Origin: Chloroflexota bacterium
GTDB lineage: Bacteria > Chloroflexota > Limnocylindria > Limnocylindrales > CSP1-4
Direction of reading: 5' to 3'
Length of the DNA: 21,593 nucleotides
Assembly (NCBI GenBank): GCA_021785115.1
Contig: JAJYGO010000504.1
Span: 1-21,593 of the forward strand
Made by a program: the position numbers and the translations under genes. Under the pieces are notes generated by a model. That model saw only the letters and a list, made by a program, of their open reading frames with translations. It did not search any database and was not told the DNA's origin. How positions within the stretch are numbered: position 1 is the stretch's first letter; every line of letters starts with the position of its first letter. Positions 1-6,989 of this stretch are shown one piece after another.

Positions 1-4
1 CCTG

Positions 5-535
5 GTGGGCGACGACCCCTACGCCCGCCGGACCCAGCGCCTGGCCCGCCAGTGGGAGGGCAGCGAGCAGGCCCGCCTGATCACCCGGTTCGACGACGTC
101 CGCGGCGTGGTGACCAAGCGCGGCGCGCGCAGCACCTTCATGGTGGACAAGTCGATCGGCTACCACACCGCCGGGCTGTCGGCCGTGATGCACGAGCTCG
201 CGCCCGGGCTGTACCAGTCGCGCCATCGGCACGGCGGCGAGGCGTGGCTGTACGTGATCTCGGGAACCGGCTACAGCGTCCTCGACGATGTCCGCTACGA
301 CTGGGAGGCCGGCGACCTGATCGTGGTCGACCACTGGGTCTGGCACCAGCACTTCAACGCGTCGAGCGAGCGGACGGCCCGGCTGGTCCGGATCCACAAC
401 TTCGATGCCCTGTACGACATGATCCGGATCTTGATGGACCCCCTCAACCTGTTCGAGGAGCTGCCCAAGCTCGACGCGCCGGACCTCACCGGCATCGTCT
501 GGCCGGACCACTTCGACGGCCGGCCCGAGGCCTGA
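5..535 (+). CDS. Single-domain cupin protein (5' end may lie outside the window)
   Basis: A small cupin beta-barrel protein, 176 aa if read from the GTG at base 5. The reading frame stays open to the window edge, so the true start may be further upstream. Cupin motif 1 is visible as G68-x5-H74-x-H76-x2-E79-x6-G86. Motif 2 follows around G103 to N118 with H114 and H116. The His/Glu set suggests a bound metal such as Fe, Mn or Zn; substrate and reaction cannot be told from sequence. Charged N- and C-terminal tails flank one central cupin domain, and there is no signal peptide or membrane helix. The stop lies 1 nt before the TTG start of the AAA+ gene, so the two are almost certainly cotranscribed. 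It may be a dioxygenase or isomerase-like enzyme or a small-molecule sensor. The family call is firm, the function unknown. Confidence 0.85.
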   Translation: MGDDPYARRTQRLARQWEGSEQARLITRFDDVRGVVTKRGARSTFMVDKSIGYHTAGLSAVMHELAPGLYQSRHRHGGEAWLYVISGTGYSVLDDVRYDWEAGDLIVVDHWVWHQHFNASSERTARLVRIHNFDALYDMIRILMDPLNLFEELPKLDAPDLTGIVWPDHFDGRPEA

Positions 536-536
536 G

Positions 537-1424
537 TTGCCTGCGATCGTCATCCCGCCCGGCGTCGAGGGAATCGTCGGGCTGCGCGAACTGCCCGACG
601 AGGCCTGGGACGACCGCTGGGACCGCATCTTCGTCTCGGAGGCGATGAAGGACCGGCTGCGCAACTACATGGTGTTCTCGCTGCGACACCGCCACCGCCT
701 CCGCGAGGTCGCCCTGCCGATGCACGGCCTGCTCGTCCTCTCAGGCCCGCCGGGCACCGGCAAGACCACCCTTGCCGGCGGCCTCGCGAACCGGGCTGCG
801 CGGGAGATCGGCTCGCCCATCCTGTTCGTGGACATCAACCCCCACGCGTTCCCGAGCCAGCTGCTGGGCGAGAGCCAGCGCAGCGTCGCGCGGCTGTTCG
901 AGCGGACGCTCCCCGACCTCGCCCAGCGCGGTCTGCCCACCGTCGTCCTCCTCGACGAGGTCGAGGCGCTGGCGGTGAGCCGCACCGGCGCCTCGCTCGA
1001 GACGAACCCGGTGGACGTGCACCGGGCGACCGATGCGGTGCTGGCCGGCGTGGACCACGTCGCCCGCGCGTGCCCGAACGTGACCTTCGTCGCCACGACC
1101 AACCACCGGGCCGGCGTCGACGGCGCATTCCTGTCGCGGGCCGACCTCATCGAGGAGGTCGGGTTCCCGGGCGCCGACGCCGTCCGCACGATCCTCGTGG
1201 ACACGATCCGCGAGCTGACCGACGCTCCCCTCGACGAGCCCGAGCTGGCCGTCCTCGCGGAGGCGTGCGCGGCCAGCCAGATCGACGCCCGCCAGGTGCG
1301 CAAGCTCGTGCTGCGCGCGGTCTGCGACCGGCGCGAGCTCGCCCTGGACCCGACGGCCATCCGGATCGCCGATGTCGAGGCCGCCTTCCGGGCGGAGCGC
1401 GACGCCCTGGAGGCGGCCGTCTGA
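537..1424 (+). CDS. TRIP13/Pch2-like AAA+ ATPase
   Basis: A 295-aa AAA+ ATPase read from a TTG start 1 nt after the cupin stop; no better start was found. Walker A is GPPGTGKT (70-77), Walker B is VVLLDE (136-141), sensor 1 is N189, an arginine-finger-like RAD motif lies at 201-203, and sensor 2 is around 251-257 (ARQVRKL). The RAD motif, the VLLDEVEAL segment, the NPVDVHRATDAVL region and the short leader with LP-x-W-x-K-x-Y all match the TRIP13/Pch2 family, as far as I can recall those sequences. Known family members remodel HORMA proteins; bacterial ones (Cap6) do so in CBASS defence. About 300 aa is usual for bacterial members. No HORMA, CD-NTase or effector gene is visible in the window. 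The gene overlaps the downstream MFS gene by 1 nt (TGATG). The ATPase call is certain and the TRIP13 assignment likely; the client protein is unknown. Confidence 0.9.
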   Translation: MPAIVIPPGVEGIVGLRELPDEAWDDRWDRIFVSEAMKDRLRNYMVFSLRHRHRLREVALPMHGLLVLSGPPGTGKTTLAGGLANRAAREIGSPILFVDINPHAFPSQLLGESQRSVARLFERTLPDLAQRGLPTVVLLDEVEALAVSRTGASLETNPVDVHRATDAVLAGVDHVARACPNVTFVATTNHRAGVDGAFLSRADLIEEVGFPGADAVRTILVDTIRELTDAPLDEPELAVLAEACAASQIDARQVRKLVLRAVCDRRELALDPTAIRIADVEAAFRAERDALEAAV

Positions 1425-2716
1425 TGGCCGGCGCCCGCCCCGGCACCAGCCCCGATCCGGGCGGTGCGAGCAAGGGCGCACCGATCCCGCGCGACGCCGT
1501 GCTCCTCGCGAGCGCGATCTTCCTGTTCGTGTCGGCGACCAACCTGCTGACGCCGCTGGTCCCCATGGTCCGCCTCGACCTCGGCGTCAGCATCGCGACG
1601 GCCGGACTCATCGTGGGCTCCTATGGCTTCGCGCGTCTGATGGCCGACATCCCGTCGGGCTTCCTGTCCGACCGGTTCGGGCACCGCCGGCTGAGCATCT
1701 TCTCGGTGCTGCTCCTGATCGCGAGCTCATGCGTCGGCGTGACCGCGAACAGCGTCGAGGTGCTGATCGCGGCCCGCGTCGGCAGCGGCATCGCCGTCGG
1801 GTTCCTGGCCACGATCATCCTGTCCGCGCTGAGCGCCACCGCGACGACTCACAACCGGGGCAAGGTCATGAGCCTGTTCCACGTCGCCAACAACACGGGC
1901 ATCGCGGTGTACCCGCTGATCGGCGGCGTCATCGGGGCCACCCTGGGCTGGCGGGAGACCTTCCTCGCCACGGCCTCCCTGTCGGTCGTGGGCGCAGTCC
2001 TGCTGCTGTCCGTCCTGCCGCGCATCGACTTCACGCGGGGCGGCCGCCGTGGGAGCAGCGACGAGTCGCGCGTCCTGCACGGTCGCCAGCGGACAGTGGC
2101 GTCGCTCTCGACGCACGTCGGCGTCGTCGCGAACATGATCCACCGGCACGGCTTCCGGAACACGGTGCTGCCCCTCTACGCCGCGACGTCGCTGGCGCTG
2201 GGCGGGGTCTCGATCGCGACGGCGATCGCGCTCATGTCGGTCACCGGGCTGATGGTCGCGACGCCCGGCGGCATGCTCGGCGACCGGATCGGGCGGCGCC
2301 GCGTGATCACGGCCGGCCTGGCCGCGGTGGCGGCCGGAGACCTCGCGTTCATGCTCAGCCACGACCTGCTGACGTTCATCCTGCTCGCCGCGCTGATCGG
2401 GTTCGGCGACTTCTTCACCAGTTCGCAGACCGCCCTGCTGTCCGAGATCGTCCCCGCCGCGGATCGGACCCGATCGCTCGCCGGCTACCGCTTCTCCTCC
2501 GACCTCGGGGCGCTGCTGGGGCCGATCGTCCTGGCCGCCGTGATGGACTCCTACGGGGCGCACGCGGCGATCCTGACGGCGGTCGGCGTGCTGTTCGCCG
2601 CCTCCGCGATCGCCTGGATCGGCGTCCCCGCCCGCGTCGAGAACCCCGCCACGCATGAACCTGCCCTGGCTCCCGTCCCGCTCACTGCCCAGTCGCTCCC
2701 GCAGGAGGAGGCCTAG
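1424..2716 (+). CDS. MFS transporter (first of two in the window)
   Basis: A 430-aa major facilitator superfamily permease in the cytoplasmic membrane with about 12 hydrophobic segments in two halves, split by a hydrophilic stretch near residues 203-225. MFS motif A is present between helices 2 and 3 (residues 79-89, GFLSDRFGHRR), and a related GMLGDRIGRRR sequence occurs in the second half. The start is the ATG that overlaps the ATPase stop; the frame is open further upstream but that part is a shadow of the ATPase gene. It resembles drug or metabolite efflux and uptake carriers, but the substrate cannot be read from the sequence. Its position between the ATPase and an M20 hydrolase suggests it moves the substrate or product of that pathway. 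Confidence is high for the family and low for the substrate. Confidence 0.92.
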   Translation: MAGARPGTSPDPGGASKGAPIPRDAVLLASAIFLFVSATNLLTPLVPMVRLDLGVSIATAGLIVGSYGFARLMADIPSGFLSDRFGHRRLSIFSVLLLIASSCVGVTANSVEVLIAARVGSGIAVGFLATIILSALSATATTHNRGKVMSLFHVANNTGIAVYPLIGGVIGATLGWRETFLATASLSVVGAVLLLSVLPRIDFTRGGRRGSSDESRVLHGRQRTVASLSTHVGVVANMIHRHGFRNTVLPLYAATSLALGGVSIATAIALMSVTGLMVATPGGMLGDRIGRRRVITAGLAAVAAGDLAFMLSHDLLTFILLAALIGFGDFFTSSQTALLSEIVPAADRTRSLAGYRFSSDLGALLGPIVLAAVMDSYGAHAAILTAVGVLFAASAIAWIGVPARVENPATHEPALAPVPLTAQSLPQEEA

Positions 2717-2718
2717 AG

Positions 2719-4059
2719 ATGCACCCCGACGACGTCGTCGCACGGATCGACCCGCAGGAGGTCGTCGACCTCGCCCTGCTGCTCGGCAGCACGGACAGCC
2801 CGACGGGCAGCGAGGGGCCCGCCGGCCAGGCGGTGTTCGACTGGCTGGCGCAGAACGGCTTCGCGCCCAGGCGCTACGCGCTCGTCGAGGAGCGGTTCAA
2901 CGTGGCTGCGTGGCTCCCGGGGACGGGCGGCGGCTACAGCCTGGTGTTCAACGCCCACCTCGACACCACGCTCCGCCCCGATGCCGTGTGGTCCGCCAAG
3001 GACCCGAACGACCCGCTCTACCACTCGGCCTGGGTGGACGGCGACCAGATCTACGGCGACGGCGTCGTCAATGACAAGGGGCCGATGGCGGCCTTCCTGG
3101 TGGCGGCCAAGGCGATCCGCGACGCCGGGTTCCCGCTCCGGGGCGATCTGGTGGTGAGCGCCGTGGCGGGCGAGATCTCGCGGGAGCCGATCGACGAGTG
3201 GCAGGGGCCGGCCTACCTGTCGAAGGACCTGGGCGTGCGGTTCATGGCCACCCATGGCGTCGTGGGCGACTTCGCGCTCGTGGCGGAGGGCACGGGCTTC
3301 GGCATCGTGGGGATCGAGCCGGGCAAGGCCCACTTCAAGGTGACCGTGGTCACCGACACGCCCCGCTACTACACGCCGTACCTGCCCCGCCCGACCGGCC
3401 TGGCGGACTCGCCCAACGCGATCGTCCGGACGAGCGCCGTCATCGCGGCCTTCGAGCGCTGGGCCTACGAGTACCAGCAGCGGCACGCCTACGAGAGCGA
3501 ATACGGCCGGATCGTGCCCAAGGCGTCGATCAACGCGATCCGCAGCGGCTACCCGTTCAACCTGACCAGCGCGCCCCAGGTGTCGGCGTTCTACGTGGAC
3601 ACGCGGATCCTCCCCGGCGTCAATCCGCTGGACCTCCGCGAGGAGCTGCGCGGCCTGCTCCGCGAGGTGGGCGTCGAGGGCACCGTCGAGCTGTTCCTGT
3701 ACCGGCCGGGCTACGAGGTGCGCGGCGCCGAGCCGCTCGTCGAGGCGATCCGCCGCCAGCACGCGCTCGTGTTCCCGGCCCCGCCCCAGATCGTGGCGGA
3801 ACCCGTGACCAGCATGTGGCGCGACACGAACGCGTTCAACGAGCTGGGCATCCCCGCGATCTCGTATGCGCCGCGCTCGGCCAGCCACGCCTCCCGAAAG
3901 TCGTTCGCCGTGGCCGACCTCGTCGACGCGGCGAGGGTCTACGCCCGGATCGCGATGGACGTCTGCAACCTCGAGCGGCCGGCCTGGACGCCACTCGGCG
4001 CGCACCTCAACCGGGACATCGCGGCCGGCGTCGCGGAGCGGAACCGCTCCCGGGGTTGA
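2719..4059 (+). CDS. M20-family metallopeptidase / amidohydrolase (ArgE/DapE-like)
   Basis: A 446-aa zinc-dependent hydrolase of the M20 group, which includes acetylornithine deacetylase, succinyl-diaminopimelate desuccinylase and carboxypeptidase-like enzymes. It would cleave an amide bond in a small acylated amino acid or dipeptide in the cytoplasm. Visible landmarks are the metal-binding H80-x-D82 (NAHLDTT), the bridging D109 in GVVNDKGP, a catalytic-glutamate region GEISREP (141-147), E170, and a late histidine in SASHASRK. The usual adjacent Glu-Glu pair is not seen; only E142 is there, which I recall from some ArgE-like subfamilies. The central part (about 190-320) should be the dimerisation lid. 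A strong AGGAGGAG RBS lies at 2703-2710, inside the end of the MFS gene, with the start 8 nt further on. Last gene of the operon; a hairpin follows. Confidence 0.92.
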   Translation: MHPDDVVARIDPQEVVDLALLLGSTDSPTGSEGPAGQAVFDWLAQNGFAPRRYALVEERFNVAAWLPGTGGGYSLVFNAHLDTTLRPDAVWSAKDPNDPLYHSAWVDGDQIYGDGVVNDKGPMAAFLVAAKAIRDAGFPLRGDLVVSAVAGEISREPIDEWQGPAYLSKDLGVRFMATHGVVGDFALVAEGTGFGIVGIEPGKAHFKVTVVTDTPRYYTPYLPRPTGLADSPNAIVRTSAVIAAFERWAYEYQQRHAYESEYGRIVPKASINAIRSGYPFNLTSAPQVSAFYVDTRILPGVNPLDLREELRGLLREVGVEGTVELFLYRPGYEVRGAEPLVEAIRRQHALVFPAPPQIVAEPVTSMWRDTNAFNELGIPAISYAPRSASHASRKSFAVADLVDAARVYARIAMDVCNLERPAWTPLGAHLNRDIAAGVAERNRSRG

Positions 4060-4087
4060 GCACGGCCTGGGCGGGCACTCGGCAGGA

Positions 4088-4105
4088 CCGGGCGCGCCCG
4101 CCCGG
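4088..4105. terminator. Hairpin between converging genes
   Basis: Perfect 7-bp arms (CCGGGCG and CGCCCGG) with a 4-nt loop lie between the M20 stop and the stop of the small minus-strand gene, exactly filling the space. It could end transcription from both sides. There is no T-run, so intrinsic termination is only a suggestion. Confidence 0.4.
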
Positions 4106-4282
4106 TCAGCGCCGGGAGAGGACGAGGAACAGGGCGCCCGCGACCACGAGCACGACGATCCCGGCGACGAAGACCCCGTCGCCCCACGATTGGTGGCGGT
4201 TGACCCGACCGACCGCGATGAGGATCGCGGAGACCACGGCGAGCAGGGTCAGGAACGGGTGGGACCGCACGCGGGATGGCAT
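4106..4282 (-). CDS. 58-aa two-helix membrane protein, paralogue of the 52-aa protein at 6831-6989
   Basis: Reading the minus strand from the ATG at 4282 gives a 58-aa protein. It has a basic N-terminus, a first hydrophobic segment (about 11-24), the polar sequence VGRVNRHQSWGD (24-35) and a second hydrophobic segment (about 36-55) ending in LSRR. A near-ideal AGGAGG RBS lies 6 nt before the start. The VGR-x-N-x4-WG pattern and the terminal RR recur in the 52-aa protein at 6831-6989, so the two are diverged copies. It follows the ABC permease after 57 nt on the same strand and probably belongs to that operon. I do not recognise the family; a role as an accessory subunit or immunity-like membrane peptide is a guess. 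It is real by RBS, composition and paralogy. Confidence 0.75.
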   Translation of the reverse strand: MPSRVRSHPFLTLLAVVSAILIAVGRVNRHQSWGDGVFVAGIVVLVVAGALFLVLSRR

Positions 4283-4339
4283 CTGCTTCCTCCTGGTGGG
4301 GCGGCCCGGCCGGCCGCCGGGCGTTGCCCGCTTCGAGCG

Positions 4340-5515
4340 CTATCCGCGGAACGCATCCATGAACCGCACACGGGATCCGATGCGCATGGCGGAGTTGGCG
4401 TAGATGCGGCCGGCCAGCCGAGTGACGCCCACGATGGCCGCGACTGTCAGGGCCAGCGCGAGGGCGACCTGCCAGACGGGCACGTCGCCGCCGGTGGTCC
4501 GCACGGGCATGAGGATCGGCGCGAACGGCGGCAGCATCGAGGCGATCGTGGCGACGGGGCTGGTCGGGTTGGCGAGGGTGAGGTACGCCAGCAGGTAGGA
4601 GCCGATCTGGAACACCGCGACCGGCGTGACGGCGCTCTGGACCTCCTCGGGGCGCGAGACCAGCGCGGCCATCGTCGCGTAGCCGGTGGCGTAGATCAGG
4701 AACCCGAGCAGGAACCACACGAGATAGCCGGCAACTGCTCCGATCTCGAGGGCCGGCGTGGTCACCACGTTCGTTGCGGCGACCGACGCCAGCGTCGCGG
4801 CCGCGACGATCGCGAGCTGCAGCAGGGCCACCAGCCCGATCCCGACGACCTTGCCCGCGAGCAGCATGCTGGGCCGAACCGTGGCCAGCAGGATCTCCAT
4901 GATCCGGGTGGCCTTCTCCTCGACCACCCCCTGGGCGACCATGCTCCCGTAGAGGCCGAGCGTGATGAACAGCAGGATCGCGACGCCCAGGCCGACGACG
5001 CGGTCCTGCGTCATCCCGGAACGCGCCGGCTGGAGCGCGTCGACGGGGACCTGCAGCCCGCTGGTCACCGTCGCCAGGACCCCCGGGGGGATGCCGAGCG
5101 CCGTGAAGCGCGCCGACAGCACGGCCCGCTGGAGGGCGGTCTGGACCACGGCCGGCGCGGTCTTCTCGACGACCGCGGTCGGTGCCGTCGGGGCGCCGGT
5201 CACCAGGACGTCCAGCGTGCCGGCCGACACCTGGGCCCGCCCGGCCGCCTCGTCGGCCACGGTGCTGACCGTGACGGGCTGGCCCATCGAGGCCGCCGTC
5301 GCGCTGAAGTCCTGCTCGAGCGCCGCCGCTGCGGTCGTGAACCCGATGTCGAGGCTCGTGGTCCGGCCCCCGACGAGGGAGTACCCGAAGATGGCGACCG
5401 CCACGATGGCGACCATCACGACCGTCCCGCCGATGAAGGTCCGGGAGCGGAGGCGGACGAGCGCCTCGCGCCGCGCCACGAGCAGGACGGTCGGCCACGC
5501 CGTCACGGCAGGCAT
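4340..5515 (-). CDS. ABC-2 type exporter permease (NatB/YhaP-like)
   Basis: A 391-aa membrane subunit of an ABC exporter. The N-terminal helix (about 30-46) is followed by a large extracytoplasmic domain (about 50-165), then five or so helices packed toward the C-terminus. The family hallmark is EEKATRIMEIL (199-209), typical of ABC2_membrane_3/NatB permeases, followed by the short cytoplasmic segment before the next helix. The start is the ATG at 5515, which overlaps the lipoprotein-like gene by 13 nt; the frame is open far upstream but that is a shadow of the lipoprotein gene. It pairs with the ATPase at 6982-7917. NatAB relatives export sodium or hydrophobic compounds and peptides; the substrate here is unknown. 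The family call is strong. Confidence 0.9.
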   Translation of the reverse strand: MPAVTAWPTVLLVARREALVRLRSRTFIGGTVVMVAIVAVAIFGYSLVGGRTTSLDIGFTTAAAALEQDFSATAASMGQPVTVSTVADEAAGRAQVSAGTLDVLVTGAPTAPTAVVEKTAPAVVQTALQRAVLSARFTALGIPPGVLATVTSGLQVPVDALQPARSGMTQDRVVGLGVAILLFITLGLYGSMVAQGVVEEKATRIMEILLATVRPSMLLAGKVVGIGLVALLQLAIVAAATLASVAATNVVTTPALEIGAVAGYLVWFLLGFLIYATGYATMAALVSRPEEVQSAVTPVAVFQIGSYLLAYLTLANPTSPVATIASMLPPFAPILMPVRTTGGDVPVWQVALALALTVAAIVGVTRLAGRIYANSAMRIGSRVRFMDAFRG

Positions 5516-6825
5516 CCCGACACGCCGGCCGCGACCAGCGTGCTCAGCGGGCAGACCCTCGCCTGCGGGTAGTAGGGGCCCATGACGGCTGCGGTCGCCG
5601 CCGGGTCGTTGTCCTGGGCCACGCGCGCGGGCGAGTTGGCGAAGCTCGGGTTCGCCAGCATGTAGCGGAACGCGAGGAGGTGGGTGGTCGTCGGCTGCGC
5701 CGCGGAGAAGGGCAGGAACGTGGCGCCGGCGACGCCCTCGATGGCGGCGCGCTGCGCCTCGGTCCCCAGCACGAAGGCGTAGCCGCCGGCCGCGTCGAGC
5801 CTGACCTGGTCGTCCGCGCGACAGCCGGGGTCGATGCCGCCCGAGGGCGTCAGGTTCATCACCGTCGGGATCACCCCGGTCAGGAGCGCGCTGCACAGGG
5901 ACCAGTAGCGGACGTCCTCGCCGGCCCCGGGCCAGGGCGACGGGTGGTCGCCCGATGCGTGGGTCGGGGCCCTGCCCCAGATCACCACGACGTCGCCGGG
6001 GGCCGGGGGCGTGAGATAGGCGAGCACGTACGGCGTGTCCGCGTTCGGCCCGAGCGACTCGATATCCGACTTGAAGAACTGGAACTGGCCGGGCTGCGCC
6101 GTCGGAGAGGGGGCCGGCGTCGGCGTCGGCGCGGCGGTGGGCGCCGAGGACGGTTGCGCGGCGGTCGAGGGCGAGTTGGGGGTGGTGCACGGCGCCAGCC
6201 GCTCCGACTCGCCTCCCCCCTGCTCCAGCGTCACCGTGGGCGGCACCACCTTCGAGAAGTCGCCAGCGGCCGGCAGGTACACGCGGTACACGAGGAGGCC
6301 CTGCCCGTCCGTCGTGCCCGCCGGCGCGATCGGCATCGTGTTCACCTGGCCCGGCGCCGCGTCCTCGCGGAGCGTCACCGTGAAGCGCCCGCCCGGCGCC
6401 GCCGGCTGCCGCCAGGGGTTCACGCTGCCCTGGTCCGGGGCGATCTGGTAGTCGGCCAGCGAGGACGACACGCCGTTGCGCGTGAACGGGCTGCTGTACG
6501 GCTGCGCGTAGACCGCGAGCGAGGCGTACCGGGCGTCCGGGAAGGTGCCGGTGAGGACGATCCGCAGCCCGGGCGCGACCTGGAACGGCTCCAGCCAGTA
6601 GGCCGCGCCCGTGTCCACGATCAGCATATTGTCCGAGACGGCCTCGACCTCCCTCGGCCACGCGCACGCCTGCGTCGCCGCTGGCGGGGATCCTGCGGGG
6701 GGCGCCGTCGCAGCCGGCGAGCAGCCGGCGGCCATGACGAGGGCGGCGAGCCCGACGGCGGCGTGCCGCGCCGGGCCCGACGGCCCGACGCCGCGATCGC
6801 CAGGGTCCGATCCGACGGGGGGCAT
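5503..6825 (-). CDS. Secreted lipoprotein-like protein of unknown function inside the ABC operon
   Basis: A 440-aa exported protein. The N-terminus has a hydrophobic stretch (about 21-34) ending in MAAGC at Cys35, a lipobox-like site although the -3 residue is Ala rather than the preferred Leu. Next come a short Ala/Pro linker and a first beta-rich domain (about 55-205; FPDARYASLAVYAQ and IAPDQGSVNPW). A Pro/Thr/Ala-rich linker (about 216-246) leads to a second domain (about 247-440) with GDVVVIWGRAPTH and DVRYWSLCSA. I recall a family of secreted actinobacterial hypothetical proteins with the NPF/RYWSLC pattern, but I know no function for it. The gene starts 5 nt after the 52-aa protein and overlaps the permease, so it is translationally embedded in the exporter operon. 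It could be a substrate-capture or cell-surface subunit. Confidence 0.85.
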   Translation of the reverse strand: MPPVGSDPGDRGVGPSGPARHAAVGLAALVMAAGCSPAATAPPAGSPPAATQACAWPREVEAVSDNMLIVDTGAAYWLEPFQVAPGLRIVLTGTFPDARYASLAVYAQPYSSPFTRNGVSSSLADYQIAPDQGSVNPWRQPAAPGGRFTVTLREDAAPGQVNTMPIAPAGTTDGQGLLVYRVYLPAAGDFSKVVPPTVTLEQGGGESERLAPCTTPNSPSTAAQPSSAPTAAPTPTPAPSPTAQPGQFQFFKSDIESLGPNADTPYVLAYLTPPAPGDVVVIWGRAPTHASGDHPSPWPGAGEDVRYWSLCSALLTGVIPTVMNLTPSGGIDPGCRADDQVRLDAAGGYAFVLGTEAQRAAIEGVAGATFLPFSAAQPTTTHLLAFRYMLANPSFANSPARVAQDNDPAATAAVMGPYYPQARVCPLSTLVAAGVSGCLP

Positions 6826-6830
6826 GGCGG

Positions 6831-6989
6831 TCAGCGCCTCGTGAGGATGCCGATCACGATCGTGACCGCCAGGACGCTGTACCCGACCAGCGCGACCGGG
6901 TTGCCCCAGGGGCGGCGGTGGTTGAACCGGCCGACCACGATCAGGACGATGGCCACCGCCAAGGGCAGGAGCAGGATCGGGTCAGACAA
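6831..6989 (-). CDS. 52-aa two-helix membrane protein, paralogue of the 58-aa protein at 4106-4282
   Basis: A 52-aa minus-strand reading frame from a TTG at 6989. The TTG overlaps the last 8 nt of the ATPase gene, so translation is probably coupled. Hydrophobic segments lie at about 4-20 and 31-48, separated by the polar VGRFNHRRPWGN (19-30); the protein ends in LTRR. This matches the layout and the VGR-x-N-x4-WG signature of the 58-aa protein at the other end of the operon. No separate RBS is obvious, which fits coupling. The start could also be a later codon. I do not recognise the family. Paralogy with a well-supported partner and the 5-nt gap to the lipoprotein-like gene make it likely real. 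Confidence 0.7.
   Translation of the reverse strand: MSDPILLLPLAVAIVLIVVGRFNHRRPWGNPVALVGYSVLAVTIVIGILTRR

Noticed and set aside
5..4059. CBASS-type defence island suggested by the TRIP13-like ATPase
   Set aside because: No CD-NTase, HORMA, or effector (nuclease, phospholipase, TM) gene is present on either strand in the following 20 kb, and the neighbours are metabolic. The upstream side is outside the window, so this is rejected only for what can be seen.
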